A stretch of 64,000 nt of DNA from the NCBI GenBank assembly GCA_019915015.1, contig JAHBBC010000018.1, positions 558,001 through 622,000 of the forward strand. Reading direction: 5' to 3'. A program made the translations under genes and the position numbers. Position 1 is the stretch's first letter, and each line of letters opens with the position of its first letter. Shown piece after piece: positions 1 to 10,492 of this stretch. Source of the DNA: Auriscalpium vulgare. Its lineage: Eukaryota; Basidiomycota; Agaricomycetes; Russulales; Auriscalpiaceae. The notes under the pieces were generated by a model that saw only the letters and a program-made list of their open reading frames with translations, was not told the DNA's origin and did not search any database.

Positions 1-933
1 GTTTGTGCCCCCGGTGATATGGACAAGGCTGTTGACATGCTTCGGACCAGGTCTTCACCAATGTGACCCTCCAAATGTCCCATTCATCAATTCCGACGCT
101 GCCATATGCCCTCGTCATGTATGATCTGATGCAAAAGCATCTCGAGGCGTTCTCAGTCTCGCCTACCGCGCGTGCAAGACTACGCAGTGCGGCATCTGTT
201 GGACTCATCAAGCTTCGGAAGTACTACGCTCCTGCGCGCTCGAATGACTACTACAAACTTGCGACAAGTGCGTTACATTGTTCCCTCCTGCATCCCTGCA
301 TCGTTGTCACTCATCACACTTAATTTGCACAGTGTTGCATCCGTCTCTGCGACTGAAATGGTTCCAAGACCGACCACTCGACTTCCCCGGCGTCGATCAT
401 CTCTTGCAATACGTCGCAAGTACTGCATATCAGACCGCAGTTGACGGTTCTCGGGAGCAGCGGGACGCCACTACGCAGCCGGTTGCGAAGAAGACCAGCT
501 GGCTGGCCGATGCATGTGTTGTGCAGATCCCAACATACGCTTCCTCACCAGCTTCCAAGGAGGAGTTGCTGGAAGACGAGATCCGGCGCTATATACGCTT
601 TGAAGGCGGGCCGGGCGACTTGGAAGACCCTCTCAGCTGGTGGAAAGTGAGTCCTGTGATATTTTGATATTGCATCGCACGCTTATCCCTCCACAGACAC
701 ATTCTGGTTCATTCCCGACTCTTGCACGGATGGCTCGCGACTATCTCGCGATCCCGGCCACCAGCGTCTCCGTAGAGCGCCTCTTCTCTCATTCTCGACA
801 CTTGTGTGCCGACCTTCGGAGCTCTCTGAAGGCAGAGACCATCTCGGAGGCGATGCTGACACGCATGTGGATTCGTGCTGGCCTCCTCACCGTCCATGAA
901 CCTCTCCCGCAGCGGCGACGTGTCGAGAAATGA
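1..933 (+). mobile_element. hAT-family transposase, 3' fragment cut by window edge
   Basis: Spliced remnant of a hAT transposase entering from the left edge. Two phase-consistent introns are visible: 268-332 joins '...YYKLAT' to 'MLHPSLRLKWF', and 647-696 joins '...DPLSWWK' to 'THSGSFPTLARMARDYLA'. The last exon carries the hAT C-terminal dimerisation motif (P-T-L-A-x-M-A-R-D-Y-L-A-I-P-A-T-S-V-S-V-E-R), one of the most conserved stretches of the superfamily, and ends at TGA 931-933. The N-terminal BED finger and first catalytic Asp would lie outside the window. Upstream of about position 42 the frame is closed, so another intron or decay must lie at the edge. The protein differs from the hAT at 34.5-39.9 kb. 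Family assignment is firm; whether the full element is intact cannot be seen. Confidence 0.85.
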
Positions 934-1363
934 TATGTAGGAGCTGATTATATAATTTGTGTGGCTGTGCTTTGGGGCAATATACGTAGGATATTCGGAC
1001 TGGTGTCAACGAGTGAGGCTTCATTGATGAAACACATACCCAGAAGCTTAGAATCCGTTTAGAGGCTCGCAGGCGAAGTTTCATGCATTAAAACGACAGG
1101 ATCGGGGCTGTACAAGGCTCCTTAGGAGCTGATGACAAAGCATGTGCAAATATCATATGGTTACCGTATACAAACTGTTTACTATCCTATATATACCCTA
1201 TCCGTATATTTTTTCCAAACTTGGTATACGTATAGTATATGGTTGGAGCTCTACTCAGCGCCTGCCGCCCCTAACATCCGGCAATACTTGATCATCATGT
1301 ACGCAAAGCTTTATCTTCCAATCTGACTGGGATGCTCGCCCTAAACCTTCATCCAGAACTACC
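934..1363. other. Intergenic, AT-richer spacer
   Basis: 430 bp between the hAT stop and the zincin-like start. It is AT-rich for this window, with several TATATA-like runs near 1180-1240 that could be promoter elements of the downstream gene. No coding signal seen. Confidence 0.5.
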
Positions 1364-2439
1364 ATGGCACCACGACGTTCGCGCAAGTGGGCTCAGTTGA
1401 AAGACGAAGTCGTGAACATCATGAGACACGACAACCATGTCCGCCGTGCATTTGCACTTGTCCATTGTATGGACAAGTCCGGCATGAGCATAAATGAGGA
1501 CGAGCACAACCAGGCGTTCACGCTGTTCCTGGATACCAAGCTCCCCATGTTTCAAACGGGTGTGACCGTAGACGACAAGAACAAACCTATCTGGGCTCAC
1601 ACACAACCGCACGCCACTGGGCGTTCCACCATAAAGGTTCATATCGGGCTCTTTGAAGCATATACAACATGCGAAGGTTTGTGCCAGTGGTCCTTCATTT
1701 TGCACCCACGAATACTGAACTCAGGCCGCAGACCCGACGATTATGTGCCGTATACGCGCTCTAGCTGTGGCCACCCTTCTCCATGAATGTGCACACGCCT
1801 ACAACTATTTCCTAAATAAACAACCAACTCCTCCCACCTTCCAACTGTATGGTCCCACTATTCTCAACGGGATATTGGTAGGAGAGAGCGGAGACGTCGT
1901 AGAGGCCAAGATCTTTGGTGGGCGGCTGGTAGTGACAACTCGCACGGACTGGAGACTTGGCAGCAACCTTTGGGAAGCCGACATGGAAGTTCAAACGAAG
2001 CAGCTACGCGGATTCTCAAAACCCAGTACGTCTCCTTTTCGTATTCAAGTCTCACAGGTGGCTGATGGGTGAGATAGGCGACACCGACCTATCGTCCTTC
2101 TGGGACAGGTTATTGAACTTCAACGGTTCTCAACTTCCGTACACCCATGCCGGCCCGGTCCGACAGGGATACACTCGTGGAAGGATGTACAGAGCTGGCG
2201 GCGAAGATGAGGAGAAGAGTGATGAGGTGCAGGACGAGTGGGAGCGTCGGGAAATCCCCTGTGGACATAGAGGGGAGCCAGTCAACGCAGTCAACACCGA
2301 CAACACCGACGCCGCCGCCGAGCCGCTAGGTGCCGCCGCCGAGCCAGATGCCGCCGAGCCAGTCGGGCTGGGGCTTACGATGCTGCAAGGATGGCACGGG
2401 ACAGGACGCATCACAAGGGCACCTGCTGCTGATCCTTGA
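1364..2439 (+). CDS. HExxH zincin-like protein of unknown substrate
   Basis: Three exons, 1364-1676, 1732-2025 and 2078-2439 (introns 55 and 52 nt), give 322 aa with all phases consistent. The second exon carries V-A-T-L-L-H-E-C-A-H-A-Y-N, an HExxH zinc-binding helix of the zincin type preceded by the usual small/hydrophobic residues. The N-terminal part (about residues 1-105) is basic then mixed; the motif is near residue 120. The last exon ends in a low-complexity tail with repeated A-A-E-P units (near 2310-2370). There is no signal peptide, so a cytosolic or nuclear protein is likely. The motif resembles SprT-like and other predicted minimal metalloprotease folds in fungi, but no third zinc ligand can be assigned by eye. 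A 32-nt version of intron 2 was rejected because it breaks the frame. Function is inferred from the motif only. Confidence 0.7.
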
Positions 2440-2481
2440 TCGTTATGTAGCGTCTTCGGTGATACACTGAAGGTCTTAGTA

Positions 2482-3145
2482 CTATGCAGACTCTGGCACT
2501 CGGATATGTCCCAGCATCGACAGGCAGCCGTGCGAGCTGTCGTTGAGTTTAATGTAGGAGAGATGCCGTAGCTCGACGACGCGTGTAGAATGAGCATGTG
2601 AAGCATGGTGAGGGAACAGATTGAGGAGATATAGCAACCGGAGCATGGGCATTTGCTCGAGCCTACTGAGTACCTCGTCGCATGAAGGCGTTGGCTGCGC
2701 AGGCGTCTCCAGCGCGATTGTCAAGGATTCGAGGCTGCGAAGGAGGGGAGATGTCCAGTCGATAGAGAAGTAGCCGTGGCGGTATAACCGCCGCAAACTC
2801 GGCATGTTCCACCAGCCCAAAAACCCGTCGGGAAGACTGAAGAGTGCGATGTGGTTGTCCGTCGTGGTATCGCGGAAGTGGTTGACCACGAGTTCCTCCA
2901 GTAAAGAAGCGCTCCGTTTGAGGGACGTCAAGAGTGCCATGATCAAAGGCGTAGGTGCGTTGACGCCAAGGTGCTCGATTCAGCCCAGATTCTCTACGAT
3001 GAGAAGCCACTGGCGGGTCGTCAGCCTGAGCAATCCATCTAAGCGAAGGTCGTGGTTGTCGATGTGAAGTGGAGCGGGCCCTGCTCGCCGAATCATCTCT
3101 GCGAACCATATGTCGCCGAGGCTAGGGAGGTGTGTGCCCATAGCC
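2482..3145 (-). pseudogene. F-box/LRR-like protein remnant, nonsense-interrupted
   Basis: Minus-strand C-terminal two thirds of the F-box/LRR-like family found elsewhere in this window. The intact block 2482-2946 has Leu-rich segments such as S-L-L-E-E-L-V-V and P-S-L-R-R-L-Y. Upstream the same frame continues through W-F-A-E-M-I-R-R-A-G-P-A-P-L-H-I, which matches the post-F-box segment of the family, but is stopped by a TGA at 2980-2982 (complement). A CGA arginine codon there would fit the context, so a single C-to-T change explains it. The F-box itself is missing. It is probably a truncated, dead copy; sequence beyond 3145 no longer aligns. Confidence 0.65.
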
Positions 3146-3936
3146 GCCGCGACTCGTCCAGCGCGAGTTGTCAGATCCAGGAACTTCCAGGAATCGGAAC
3201 GTCGCGTTTGAAGATTTTTGGAGACTGGGCAGGCGAGCGATGAACGCCACTACTGGATGATAGACGGGGTCAAGACGGGGTAACCGTTGCTAGCGCAGTC
3301 GAATAACCAGCACAGTGCACAAAGCTTCAGATCGTATGCTGGAGAAAAGGACAGGACGGACGGTGCTGGTATAATGTGCGGCTGTGACTTCATTTTCAAG
3401 TTGGTCGTCTCCGACTCGGAGGCAGGGTAGAGGGCCGAGACGCGGACGGCCCACCGGCCGGGCCACCCGGCACCCGGACGTGCCTTTCCTTCAAACCACC
3501 ATGTCGACTGCGGTCGCCAACAGCCTTCTTCGGAGTTCCTCTTCTCCTCACGTACTGGCAAGTATCAAGCTGCCTATAAAGCAACGTCATGTGCGTCGAC
3601 CAGCGGCCTGCCCCCTGTGGATCGATCAGGAAACAAACACCGCAGTCCGACGTAGTATCTTCGAGTCTGGCACGTATCTCGTTCTGCGACGTGCACATGC
3701 GTCGCTATGGCCTCGACCCTACAACGAATTTTGCACTCGCCGTCCACAGCGCCCTTGTTCTCTCCGCCGAAACGTTCTGGATTGCTCTCTCGGCTACACT
3801 GCTTTAAAACGCGCGACTGCGTCTGCCAAGATCGCATCTTCCGCTCGCCAGTTTCTCTGGGCACTGGCTGCCCTGTTCCTGCTCTGTCTTCCGTCCCCAT
3901 ACTGTCTTTAGACTCGTCTCTCTTTCGTTGCCTCCA

Positions 3937-4923
3937 ATGCATCCTAGCGGTGTTGTCAGTGCTGCCTTGATTGCGGCTGTCCTTCCGCTATCCTTTGCTT
4001 TGCCTCTGCAAGCTCCTCAGTACGTGGTTCTCGCTGCTGTGTCTTCATCTCTTACTGACGTTGGTATCAGGAACCCAACTTTGTCTCTGTCGAAGCGCAA
4101 CCTTTTCCCCGGGTTTGGTAAATGGAATGTCATCGGTAGTGTTGATATTGGTGCTGTTGCTGGTCTTGTTAAGGCTTATCCCACGTAAGAACTCAAGCAA
4201 AGATATTCCCCGTTGTACTGATTCTTCTCTTTTTGATTATAGCGGTGTTCCTGTGCCTGCGCTCTCGTATCCCGCCCCCGATCCCACACCCACTCCAAGC
4301 TCTGGAGAATCGCCCATCGCGCCGGAGCCAGTCGTTGGTGAACGTGACTCAACTTTTGCCCTGTCGAAGCGGATAAACTTTCTGCCCTGGTTTGGTAACT
4401 GGAACGACATTGGTGCCGTTGATAAACTGTAAGAGCTTGAACAGAGATATCCCCCAATGTACTGATTCTTTTTTCGCTATAGCAGCGTTCATGATGCACC
4501 TACGATCTCGGACCCCGCCCCCGACCCAACACCCATTCCGGACTCTGAAGAACTGCCCACCGACGAGACGTCAGGGACAGTCGTTCATGGACGTGACCTT
4601 TTCCATAAGATCATCAGCGGAAGCCTTTCTATGTACGTTCTATTTTGCCTGAGCATTCTTTTGGTCGGCATCGTGACGACGTTGCTTCCAGCGCACATGA
4701 TGAGACCAGGCGAGACGGCGGTGGCGGCATTGACCAGCCTGGCGCCGGACAAGGAGGCGGCGGCGCTTCATTAGGTCAAGCACCGAACGCACCGAACGAT
4801 GGCACGACAGATACCGATCAGGGGCGGGGCGGCAACGGCGGTGGTCCGAAAATGTGTGTTCTTCCATCTCCGAGTGCATGCGCCTATCATGCTCACAGCA
4901 TCCCTACGCCTTATAGATCCTAG
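3937..4923 (+). CDS. Secreted precursor with Lys-Arg sites and repeated W/F/G peptide
   Basis: Five exons: 3937-4019, 4071-4184, 4243-4428, 4483-4632, 4692-4923 (introns 51, 58, 54, 59 nt), 254 aa, phases consistent. The first exon encodes a clear signal peptide (M-H-P-S-G-V-V then A-A-L-I-A-A-V-L-P-L-S-F-A-L-P). Exons 2 and 3 each carry a Lys-Arg site followed by a related peptide: S-K-R-N-L-F-P-G-F-G-K-W-N and S-K-R-I-N-F-L-P-W-F-G-N-W-N, both followed by a short D/I-G stretch. Proline-rich spacers separate them and the last exon is Gly/Gln rich. The layout resembles fungal kexin-processed precursors, with the repeated cores as candidate mature peptides. No homolog is recognised. An upstream TTG in frame at 3928 was not used as start. 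Confidence 0.7.
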
Positions 4924-6000
4924 TGTTCTTACGTCCTCAAATGGCGCTGGAGGTGCATATGTAGCTATCTCAACGGCCTGGCGCCCTCGATGCGAATGAG
5001 ATAGACTACCACGGTGTCGTGCATCATGTGTTCAAAATCCTTTGGTTAATGAACAGCGCGCTTGCTCTCCGTCCACCCAGAAGCGACTTCTGTGTGTACG
5101 AGCAAAATCTGGCCTCGTGACCGTCTGATCGTGCTGTTATGAACATTCCCTGGAGGGGCTCGAGTACAGGATTACGGTGGTAACCTCACCCTTTCGTTTG
5201 AGATGCGCAGAAAATGATTCCATCATCGTCTCTTCACTACGAGGCGACGGAACAACAAACACTCACATGATTTATACCACGACGAGCGATGAACAGAATC
5301 AGGAAGCGGAACGTCGCGTTCGAATTGCTTCGAAGACTGAGCGAGGGCGAGCGACGAACGCCTCAGCTCTGCTGGATGTCGATAGTTGAGATGACCGTTG
5401 CTACGCAGCCGGATATTCAGCACAGTGCACGGAGCTTCAAAACACTTTCTGGAGGCGTTGAAAGGGAACAGCAGGGTCAGCTTCGACGCTGGTAGATTCG
5501 GTGATTGGGTAGCCTGAGCCACGCGGGGTTAGTGGTCTCGTGACTCGGCCGGGACGGCGCACCCGGCGCCCGGACGCATCTCTCCTTGAACCACCTTCAA
5601 GTTGAACCACCATGTCCGAGTGGCATGTCGACTGCAGTCTCCAACACCCTTCTGAGTTCCTCTTCTACTCACGTCCTGATCAAGCTACCTCTAAAGCAAC
5701 GTCATGGGCGTCGATCAGCGGCCGCGCCCTTGTGGATCGATCAGGAAAACAATCCCGCAGTCCGACGTAGCATCTTCTCTGACACGTATCTCGTTCTGTG
5801 ACGCGCACCTGCGTTGCTATTGCTATTGTTCTATCGGATACACTGCTCTGCGCTGCTATTGTTCTCTCGGATTAAAGCGCGCGACTGCGTCTGCCAGTAA
5901 CGCATCTCCCGTTTGCCAGTTTCCCTGGGCACTGGCTGCCCTGTTCCTGCTCTGTCTTCCGCTCCATCTGTTTTTTCACTCCTCTCTCTTGTTGCCTCCA

Positions 6001-6663
6001 ATGCATCCTAGTGGTGTTATCTGTGCTGCCTTGATTGCGGCCGTCCTTCCGCTATCCTTCGCTTTGCCTTTGCCAATCCCTCAGTACGTGGTTTTTAGTT
6101 ACTGTGCTTACATTTTCACCCATATCGATCACAGTACAAGGCTTCCGCCCAGGCTTGGTCAAAATACTGACATTGGTGGTGTTGACGAGTAAGAACGTGA
6201 ACAGAGATATTCCACAATGTACTAATTCCTCTCACCATAGTGTTCTTTCGGACCCCGCCTCCAACCTCACGCCTACTCCGGACTCTGGAGAATTGCCCGT
6301 CCACGAGACGCCCGAGTCAGTCGTTAGTGGTCGCGACTTTTTCGATAAGATCCTGAGCGGAAGCCTTTCTATGTACGTATTATTTTGCCTGAGATTTTTT
6401 TTGGTCGGCATCGTGATGACGTTGCTTCCAGCGCACAGGATGAGACCAGGCGAGACGGCGGTGGCGGCATTGACCAGCCTGGCGCCGGACAAGGAGGCGG
6501 CGGCGCTTCATTAGGTCAAGCACCGAACGCACCGAACGATGGCACGACAAATACCGATCAGGGGCGGGGCGGCAACGGTGGTGGTCCGAAAATGTGTGTT
6601 CTTCCATCTCCGAGTGCATGCGCCTATCATGCTTACAGCATCCCTGCGCCTTATAGATCCTAG
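6001..6663 (+). CDS. Secreted precursor paralog lacking the Lys-Arg exon
   Basis: Tandem copy of the 3937 gene: exons 6001-6083, 6135-6188, 6241-6372, 6432-6663 (introns 51, 52, 59 nt), 166 aa. The signal peptide exon (83 nt, phase 2) and the Gly/Gln-rich last exon are close matches to the neighbour. The exon equivalent to 4243-4428 is missing and the exon equivalent to 4071-4184 is shortened to 54 nt. Both Lys-Arg cores are therefore gone; the vestige reads L-P-P-R-L-G-Q-N-T-D-I-G. It keeps an open frame, so it could still be expressed as a secreted protein, but it should not yield the same peptides. The likely origin is tandem duplication followed by internal deletion. Confidence 0.65.
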
Positions 6664-7228
6664 TGTTCTTACGTCCGCAAATGGCGCTGGAGGTTCATAT
6701 GTAGCTACCTCACCGGCCTGGCGCCCTCGAGATAGACTGCCGTGTAGTGGATCATGTGTCCAACATTCTGTGGTTAATGAACACTGACAGCGCTCTTGCT
6801 CTCCGTCCACCCCGAAGCGATGTGCACGTCGAGCAAAATGTGCCTTGTGACCATCTGATCGTGCTGATATAAATGTTCCCTGGAGGGCAGATCCCAAATA
6901 CTTCTCATGTACAGGATTACGGGGTCGGAACCTCTCCGGACCAAACGATCACCCATCGCGGCACACATATTCATGAGCCCCACTTTGTAAGCGCTGGTTA
7001 CCTCACCCTTTCGTATGAGATCCGCTCACGGTCGCTCGCTGTCTTGCGACTGGCATCTGTGGCAGTATATGTCGAGACAGATTTTGATCGCGCGCGTCTT
7101 CTGGTGATATACTGAAGGTCTTTGTAGTCAGTGCACGGCTCAACGGCCCTCGTGTTCAGGCATCATGCATCATGTTGGATTGATGCCTTTGACAGCCTGG
7201 CATCCAAGCTTCTACTAGTGTCTGCTAG
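6664..7228. other. Intergenic spacer in duplicated block
   Basis: The left part, to about 7030, is the degenerate copy of the flank seen at 4924-5240. No coding exon was found. The right part leads into the promoter of the 7341 gene. Confidence 0.45.
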
Positions 7229-7234
7229 TATAAG
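7229..7234 (+). promoter_or_regulatory. Candidate TATA box of the 7341 gene
   Basis: TATAAG lies 112 nt upstream of the ATG. A TATA-like box lies at a similar distance (107-122 nt) before the genes at 11635 and 13945, which supports a shared core-promoter layout. Confidence 0.4.
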
Positions 7235-7340
7235 ACTTGCCTGCTCGCGTCTCGTAACCTTCAGCGTTCTCTATTGTCGCTCACCTCCGGTACTGGTTGC
7301 CGACCTTTCACTTTCTAATCAACGTTCCGATTGGCACACC

Positions 7341-8592
7341 ATGCGATCTCTGAGCGCTATCCTGTTCTTCGCAGCTGCTGTCGCGCCGTCGCTCGCCGCA
7401 CCTGTCGACCCTCTGCAAGGCCGTTCGTACGTCACTTCATCAACTGTGTCAAGATGATCCTAATAAAACTATTCGACACAAGCCTCAGAGATGCAATTCT
7501 TGATCGTCGCGACTTTATCAGGTTTTTTCAATCTGGCGGGCGTCTCTTCGGCTTTGTGGACAAGGGTCCGGTGCCAGTGCCAGCGGTCAATTCGAATGCA
7601 ACGGACCTCAACGGGAAACGCGACGATGACGCTGGATCGGCCAATGCGACTCAAGGCGCGCCATTTACGCTACCCCCACCGAGTTTCGATGTCGGCGCGT
7701 TCATCGAGGGTTTGCTCAATGCGACTTCCGCACTCCCTGGCGCAGATGCCGATTCTGACTCTTCCAACTCGTCAGCACCATTGACACTTCCCCCGAAACA
7801 ATTCGACCTTGGCGCGTTCATGCAGAGTTTACTCAATGCGACTTCCGCACTCCCTGGCGCAGATGCCGATTCTGACTCTTCCAACTCAACTTCGCCATTG
7901 ACACTCCCCCCGAAACAATTTGACCTCGGCGCGTTCCTCCAAAGTTTGCTCAATGCGACTTCTGCACTCCCTGGTCAGAGTGGCGCGGATGATGGCTCCT
8001 CGAACTCGACTTCGGACCCGACGTTCACCCTCCCCGGCCAGAGTCTCGCCAATGGCACAGACGACGGCGACTCGTCGAGCGCAACGAGCCCTCTCACGGA
8101 TGGCGATGACGATGGAGACTCTACCCCGCCACCATTCACTCTCCCACCCGAGGAACCTCTTAAACGCCATTTGGTTGGTGTCATGAATAGGGAGCTCCAG
8201 AGGCATGTCTATAGGCGTCTTCGGTCATAGATCCTGGCTAACTGGCATGTTACGGATACAGGAAGAGCGTCGCCGAGGCACGTAGCCTATTCGCCCAGAT
8301 ATTGAACCAGACATTACCCTTGTGAGCATGAGGCTCATTCATTTAATACCCACTGTTAATCGTTCTCACAGTGCTGCGGAGGATGTCAAGCGTGAGCTGT
8401 CGCGGACGCCGATTTCTGGGCGAAGCAACAAGACGTATGTACAAGTTAGACTCTACTGCCTTCAGTCGCCTGCTGAAGCCTGACCGACTTGCCCCCTCCC
8501 GTAGATCTAAGCGTGCAGACCGTTTCTACGCGCGCGCCGCGCGCGCTATCCAGGACGAACTTCTCAAACTCGCTGTTCTCGGCGCGCATTAG
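7341..8592 (+). CDS. Secreted tandem-repeat protein with dibasic sites
   Basis: Exons 7341-7426, 7489-8223, 8262-8321, 8372-8434, 8505-8592, total 343 aa. Exon 1 is a signal peptide (M-R-S-L-S-A-I-L-F-F-A-A-A-V-A-P-S-L-A-A-P). Exon 2 holds three tandem units of about 37 aa, each with (F/L)-T-L-P-P-x-x-F-D-(V/L)-G-A-F, then L-L-N-A-T-S-A-L-P-G and a D/S/N-rich linker. N-A-T and N-S-S/T sequons suggest N-glycosylation. A partial fourth T-L-P unit follows. Lys-Arg sites occur before the repeats (N-G-K-R) and in the tail (L-K-R-H, V-K-R-E, S-K-R-A). The first acceptor could alternatively be 7521, also in frame. The 38-nt intron 8224-8261 is unusually short but is the only junction found that opens the downstream frame. 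Function unknown. Confidence 0.65.
7655..7990 (+). repeat. Coding tandem repeat, three units of about 111-114 bp
   Basis: Three near-identical units inside exon 2 of the 7341 gene, starting near 7660, 7780 and 7890 and beginning with the T-L-P-P coding motif. Units 1-2 and 2-3 differ mainly by synonymous changes. Confidence 0.8.
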
Positions 8593-9028
8593 GCTTCTCA
8601 GCAGGACGTCGTTTGTGTTCGGTCTGTTAGTTGAGCCTGGGTCTCTGTGCCGTAGCCACTGCTGTGATGATGTGAATGACCTTTAGCCTGGCTATCTCTG
8701 AATATGCTTGAAGCTGTCGACCCGTCATGATGAGAGAACCGCAGGTAACCTCAGAGGACACATTGTGCCTGGACCGACGCACTCAAGTGCTCATAAAATA
8801 CATCAGCGAAGTCGTCACGAAGTTTGTCGATACGTCTCCAGATGGACACAGTCGTTTTTTTTATCACCGCCGATAACGAAAGGCTGGTGTCTCGCAGCTT
8901 TCATTGAATAAGATCCAAGGGCCGAACCGAACGCTGCTACGCGGCATCATCTAGTAGATACAGTATGCTATAGGTGTCCAAATCGAACGCTACAAAGGTC
9001 CAAAAGCTATCGTCCTGACGATCAAAGA
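8593..9028. other. Intergenic between convergent genes
   Basis: 436 bp between the stop of the repeat protein (plus) and the stop of the 7-TM gene (minus), so both 3' ends face this spacer. No coding signal. Confidence 0.5.
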
Positions 9029-10492
9029 CTAAATGCGCGCACTCTGCGCACCCCGACTAGAGATGGGCGAGCCCACCTCAACGTCCGCGTCCATATCCAG
9101 CCAAGGCAATGACGGCGTGGCCGATGCGCGCGCCAAACCTGACCTGACCTGGAGGCCATCATCGGCGCCATGACTCCCTGCGCTGCGCCGCGACGTAGGC
9201 GAGGAGAACGCAGGGCTGTGGAGCAGCGTCGACAAGGCCTTCTCTGACATTTCTGCAGACTCTGCGATTGGCGAGAAGGATGCATTCGTGTTTGTGTAGA
9301 TGCGTGGCGGTAAAGGGTAAGACACTTTCGAGGGCGGCGAGGGGCGAACGGCGGACGAGGAGGAGTCGAGCTTGAAGGATGACATCCTGTCCATGTACGA
9401 GACTTGCAGGCTGCAGATCACAATGATGAGGGTGTGGTAGATCCCCTAGAATGGTGCTCGTTCACATGATCCACGCATGACAAGTCAAGAAGCACTCACT
9501 GTCAGTTGCGTTACGACGGTCTCGAAGATCGCATACGTAGTTGCAAGTGCGACGTTCCCGTCGCCAGCGGTGAAGAGAAGAACGAGGTACGTGATCTACG
9601 TAGACTCAGTGCCTGCAGGATGAAAAGTTCGTCAAGTCGGAACGTACCCAGATTCCACAGTATAACGCCCCCGATTCGACGAGGAGCGTCAGAATGGCCA
9701 AGCTACGATCCCGACCAACCCGGATCTTGACCTCCGACGAGGCACGATGGTGCACCCTAGGAAGCTACCGCGTTAGTGACCGCAGGGAGAGCGAAGTTCT
9801 GCAGAAACAGACAAAACTCACCATGCTCTGTATGCCACCATAACCGTTGCGATAAAATTTGTCGCCAGAGTGACAGCAACGGCGGCTAGCTCCAAGATCA
9901 GAACCGTCAACGCCATATTGATGTTCCCGGTATTCGAGTAGATGACGCTGAAGACAAACTCCGCGATTACGATACTTGTCGTTCCGACGAGTAAGATGAC
10001 CGGGACAATCAGAACGCGGAAGGACCGTCCCCAGATGACATACGCGCGCCAGGCGACGATGGCGTCCGCGCATACGAACTAAGAGACGGTAAGGCGGGAC
10101 GCCTCGCGCAAGAAGAGCGAAAGGGACGCACGGTTATGCCGGACATGATGATACGAGCGATCCCAATAGCGTCAAGAAGCTGGTCGTCGTTTCCGCCCTT
10201 GTCCTGCGTCACCACTAGTATAAACACGCGCACGCAGGCGATCGTGTACATGATCACGGTCGCCAGGACCAGGAATATCTGCATCCCTTTGGTTCTCCTG
10301 GAACTATCGTCGCAATTGAGAGCGGCGCTACGAGGTAGACAAAGGGGACTTACTAGAGGATGTGCACAGTAGCAAAAAAGAGGCATGTGTAAACGCCTAC
10401 CAAGGCGATCAGAACGAGTTCCAGGAAGAGGTGAAGCAACACTCACCATAGAGCATAGACTCGAGGAACAAAATGATGACGGACAGCGACAT
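9029..10492 (-). CDS. Seven-TM basidiomycete membrane protein, paralog of 17447 gene
   Basis: Seven exons on the minus strand: 10447-10492, 10354-10396, 10132-10303, 9822-10078, 9648-9756, 9500-9595, 9029-9445; 379 aa, all phases consistent. The protein is a chain of hydrophobic helices: M-S-L-S-V-I-I-L-F-L-E-S-M-L-Y-G, then V-Y-T-C-L-F-F-A-T-V-H, a helix before I-A-R-I-I-M, the signature D-A-I-V-A-W-R-A-Y-V-I-W-G, two more long helices, and L-T-L-L-V-E-S-G-A-L-Y. A Ser/Pro-rich hydrophilic tail of about 110 aa closes it. This is the large, functionally uncharacterised family of polytopic proteins expanded in Agaricomycetes. Exons of 43, 257 and 109 nt are the same length as in the paralog at 17.4 kb. 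Receptor-like topology is inferred; no ligand is known. Confidence 0.82.

Larger units (their letters stand above)
3185..7130. repeat. Tandem segmental duplication, two units of about 2 kb
   Basis: Unit 1 (about 3185-5180) and unit 2 (about 5290-7030) share long similar blocks: 3195-3330 with 5300-5440, 3500-3700 with 5620-5800, the genes starting 3937 and 6001, and the 3' flanks. The offset is about 2.06-2.1 kb at the left and shrinks to 1.74 kb after the first genic introns because unit 2 lost an exon and its introns. The 232-nt last exons of both genes are almost identical, while the middle exons have diverged. Confidence 0.8.

Noticed and set aside
2026..2057. 32-nt intron in the HExxH gene
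   Set aside because: It leaves the wrong frame; the 52-nt alternative 2026-2077 keeps the phase and opens the last exon.
2130..2606. Minus-strand Ser/Pro-rich frame across the end of the HExxH gene
   Set aside because: Complement of the A-E-P repeat region; no independent support.
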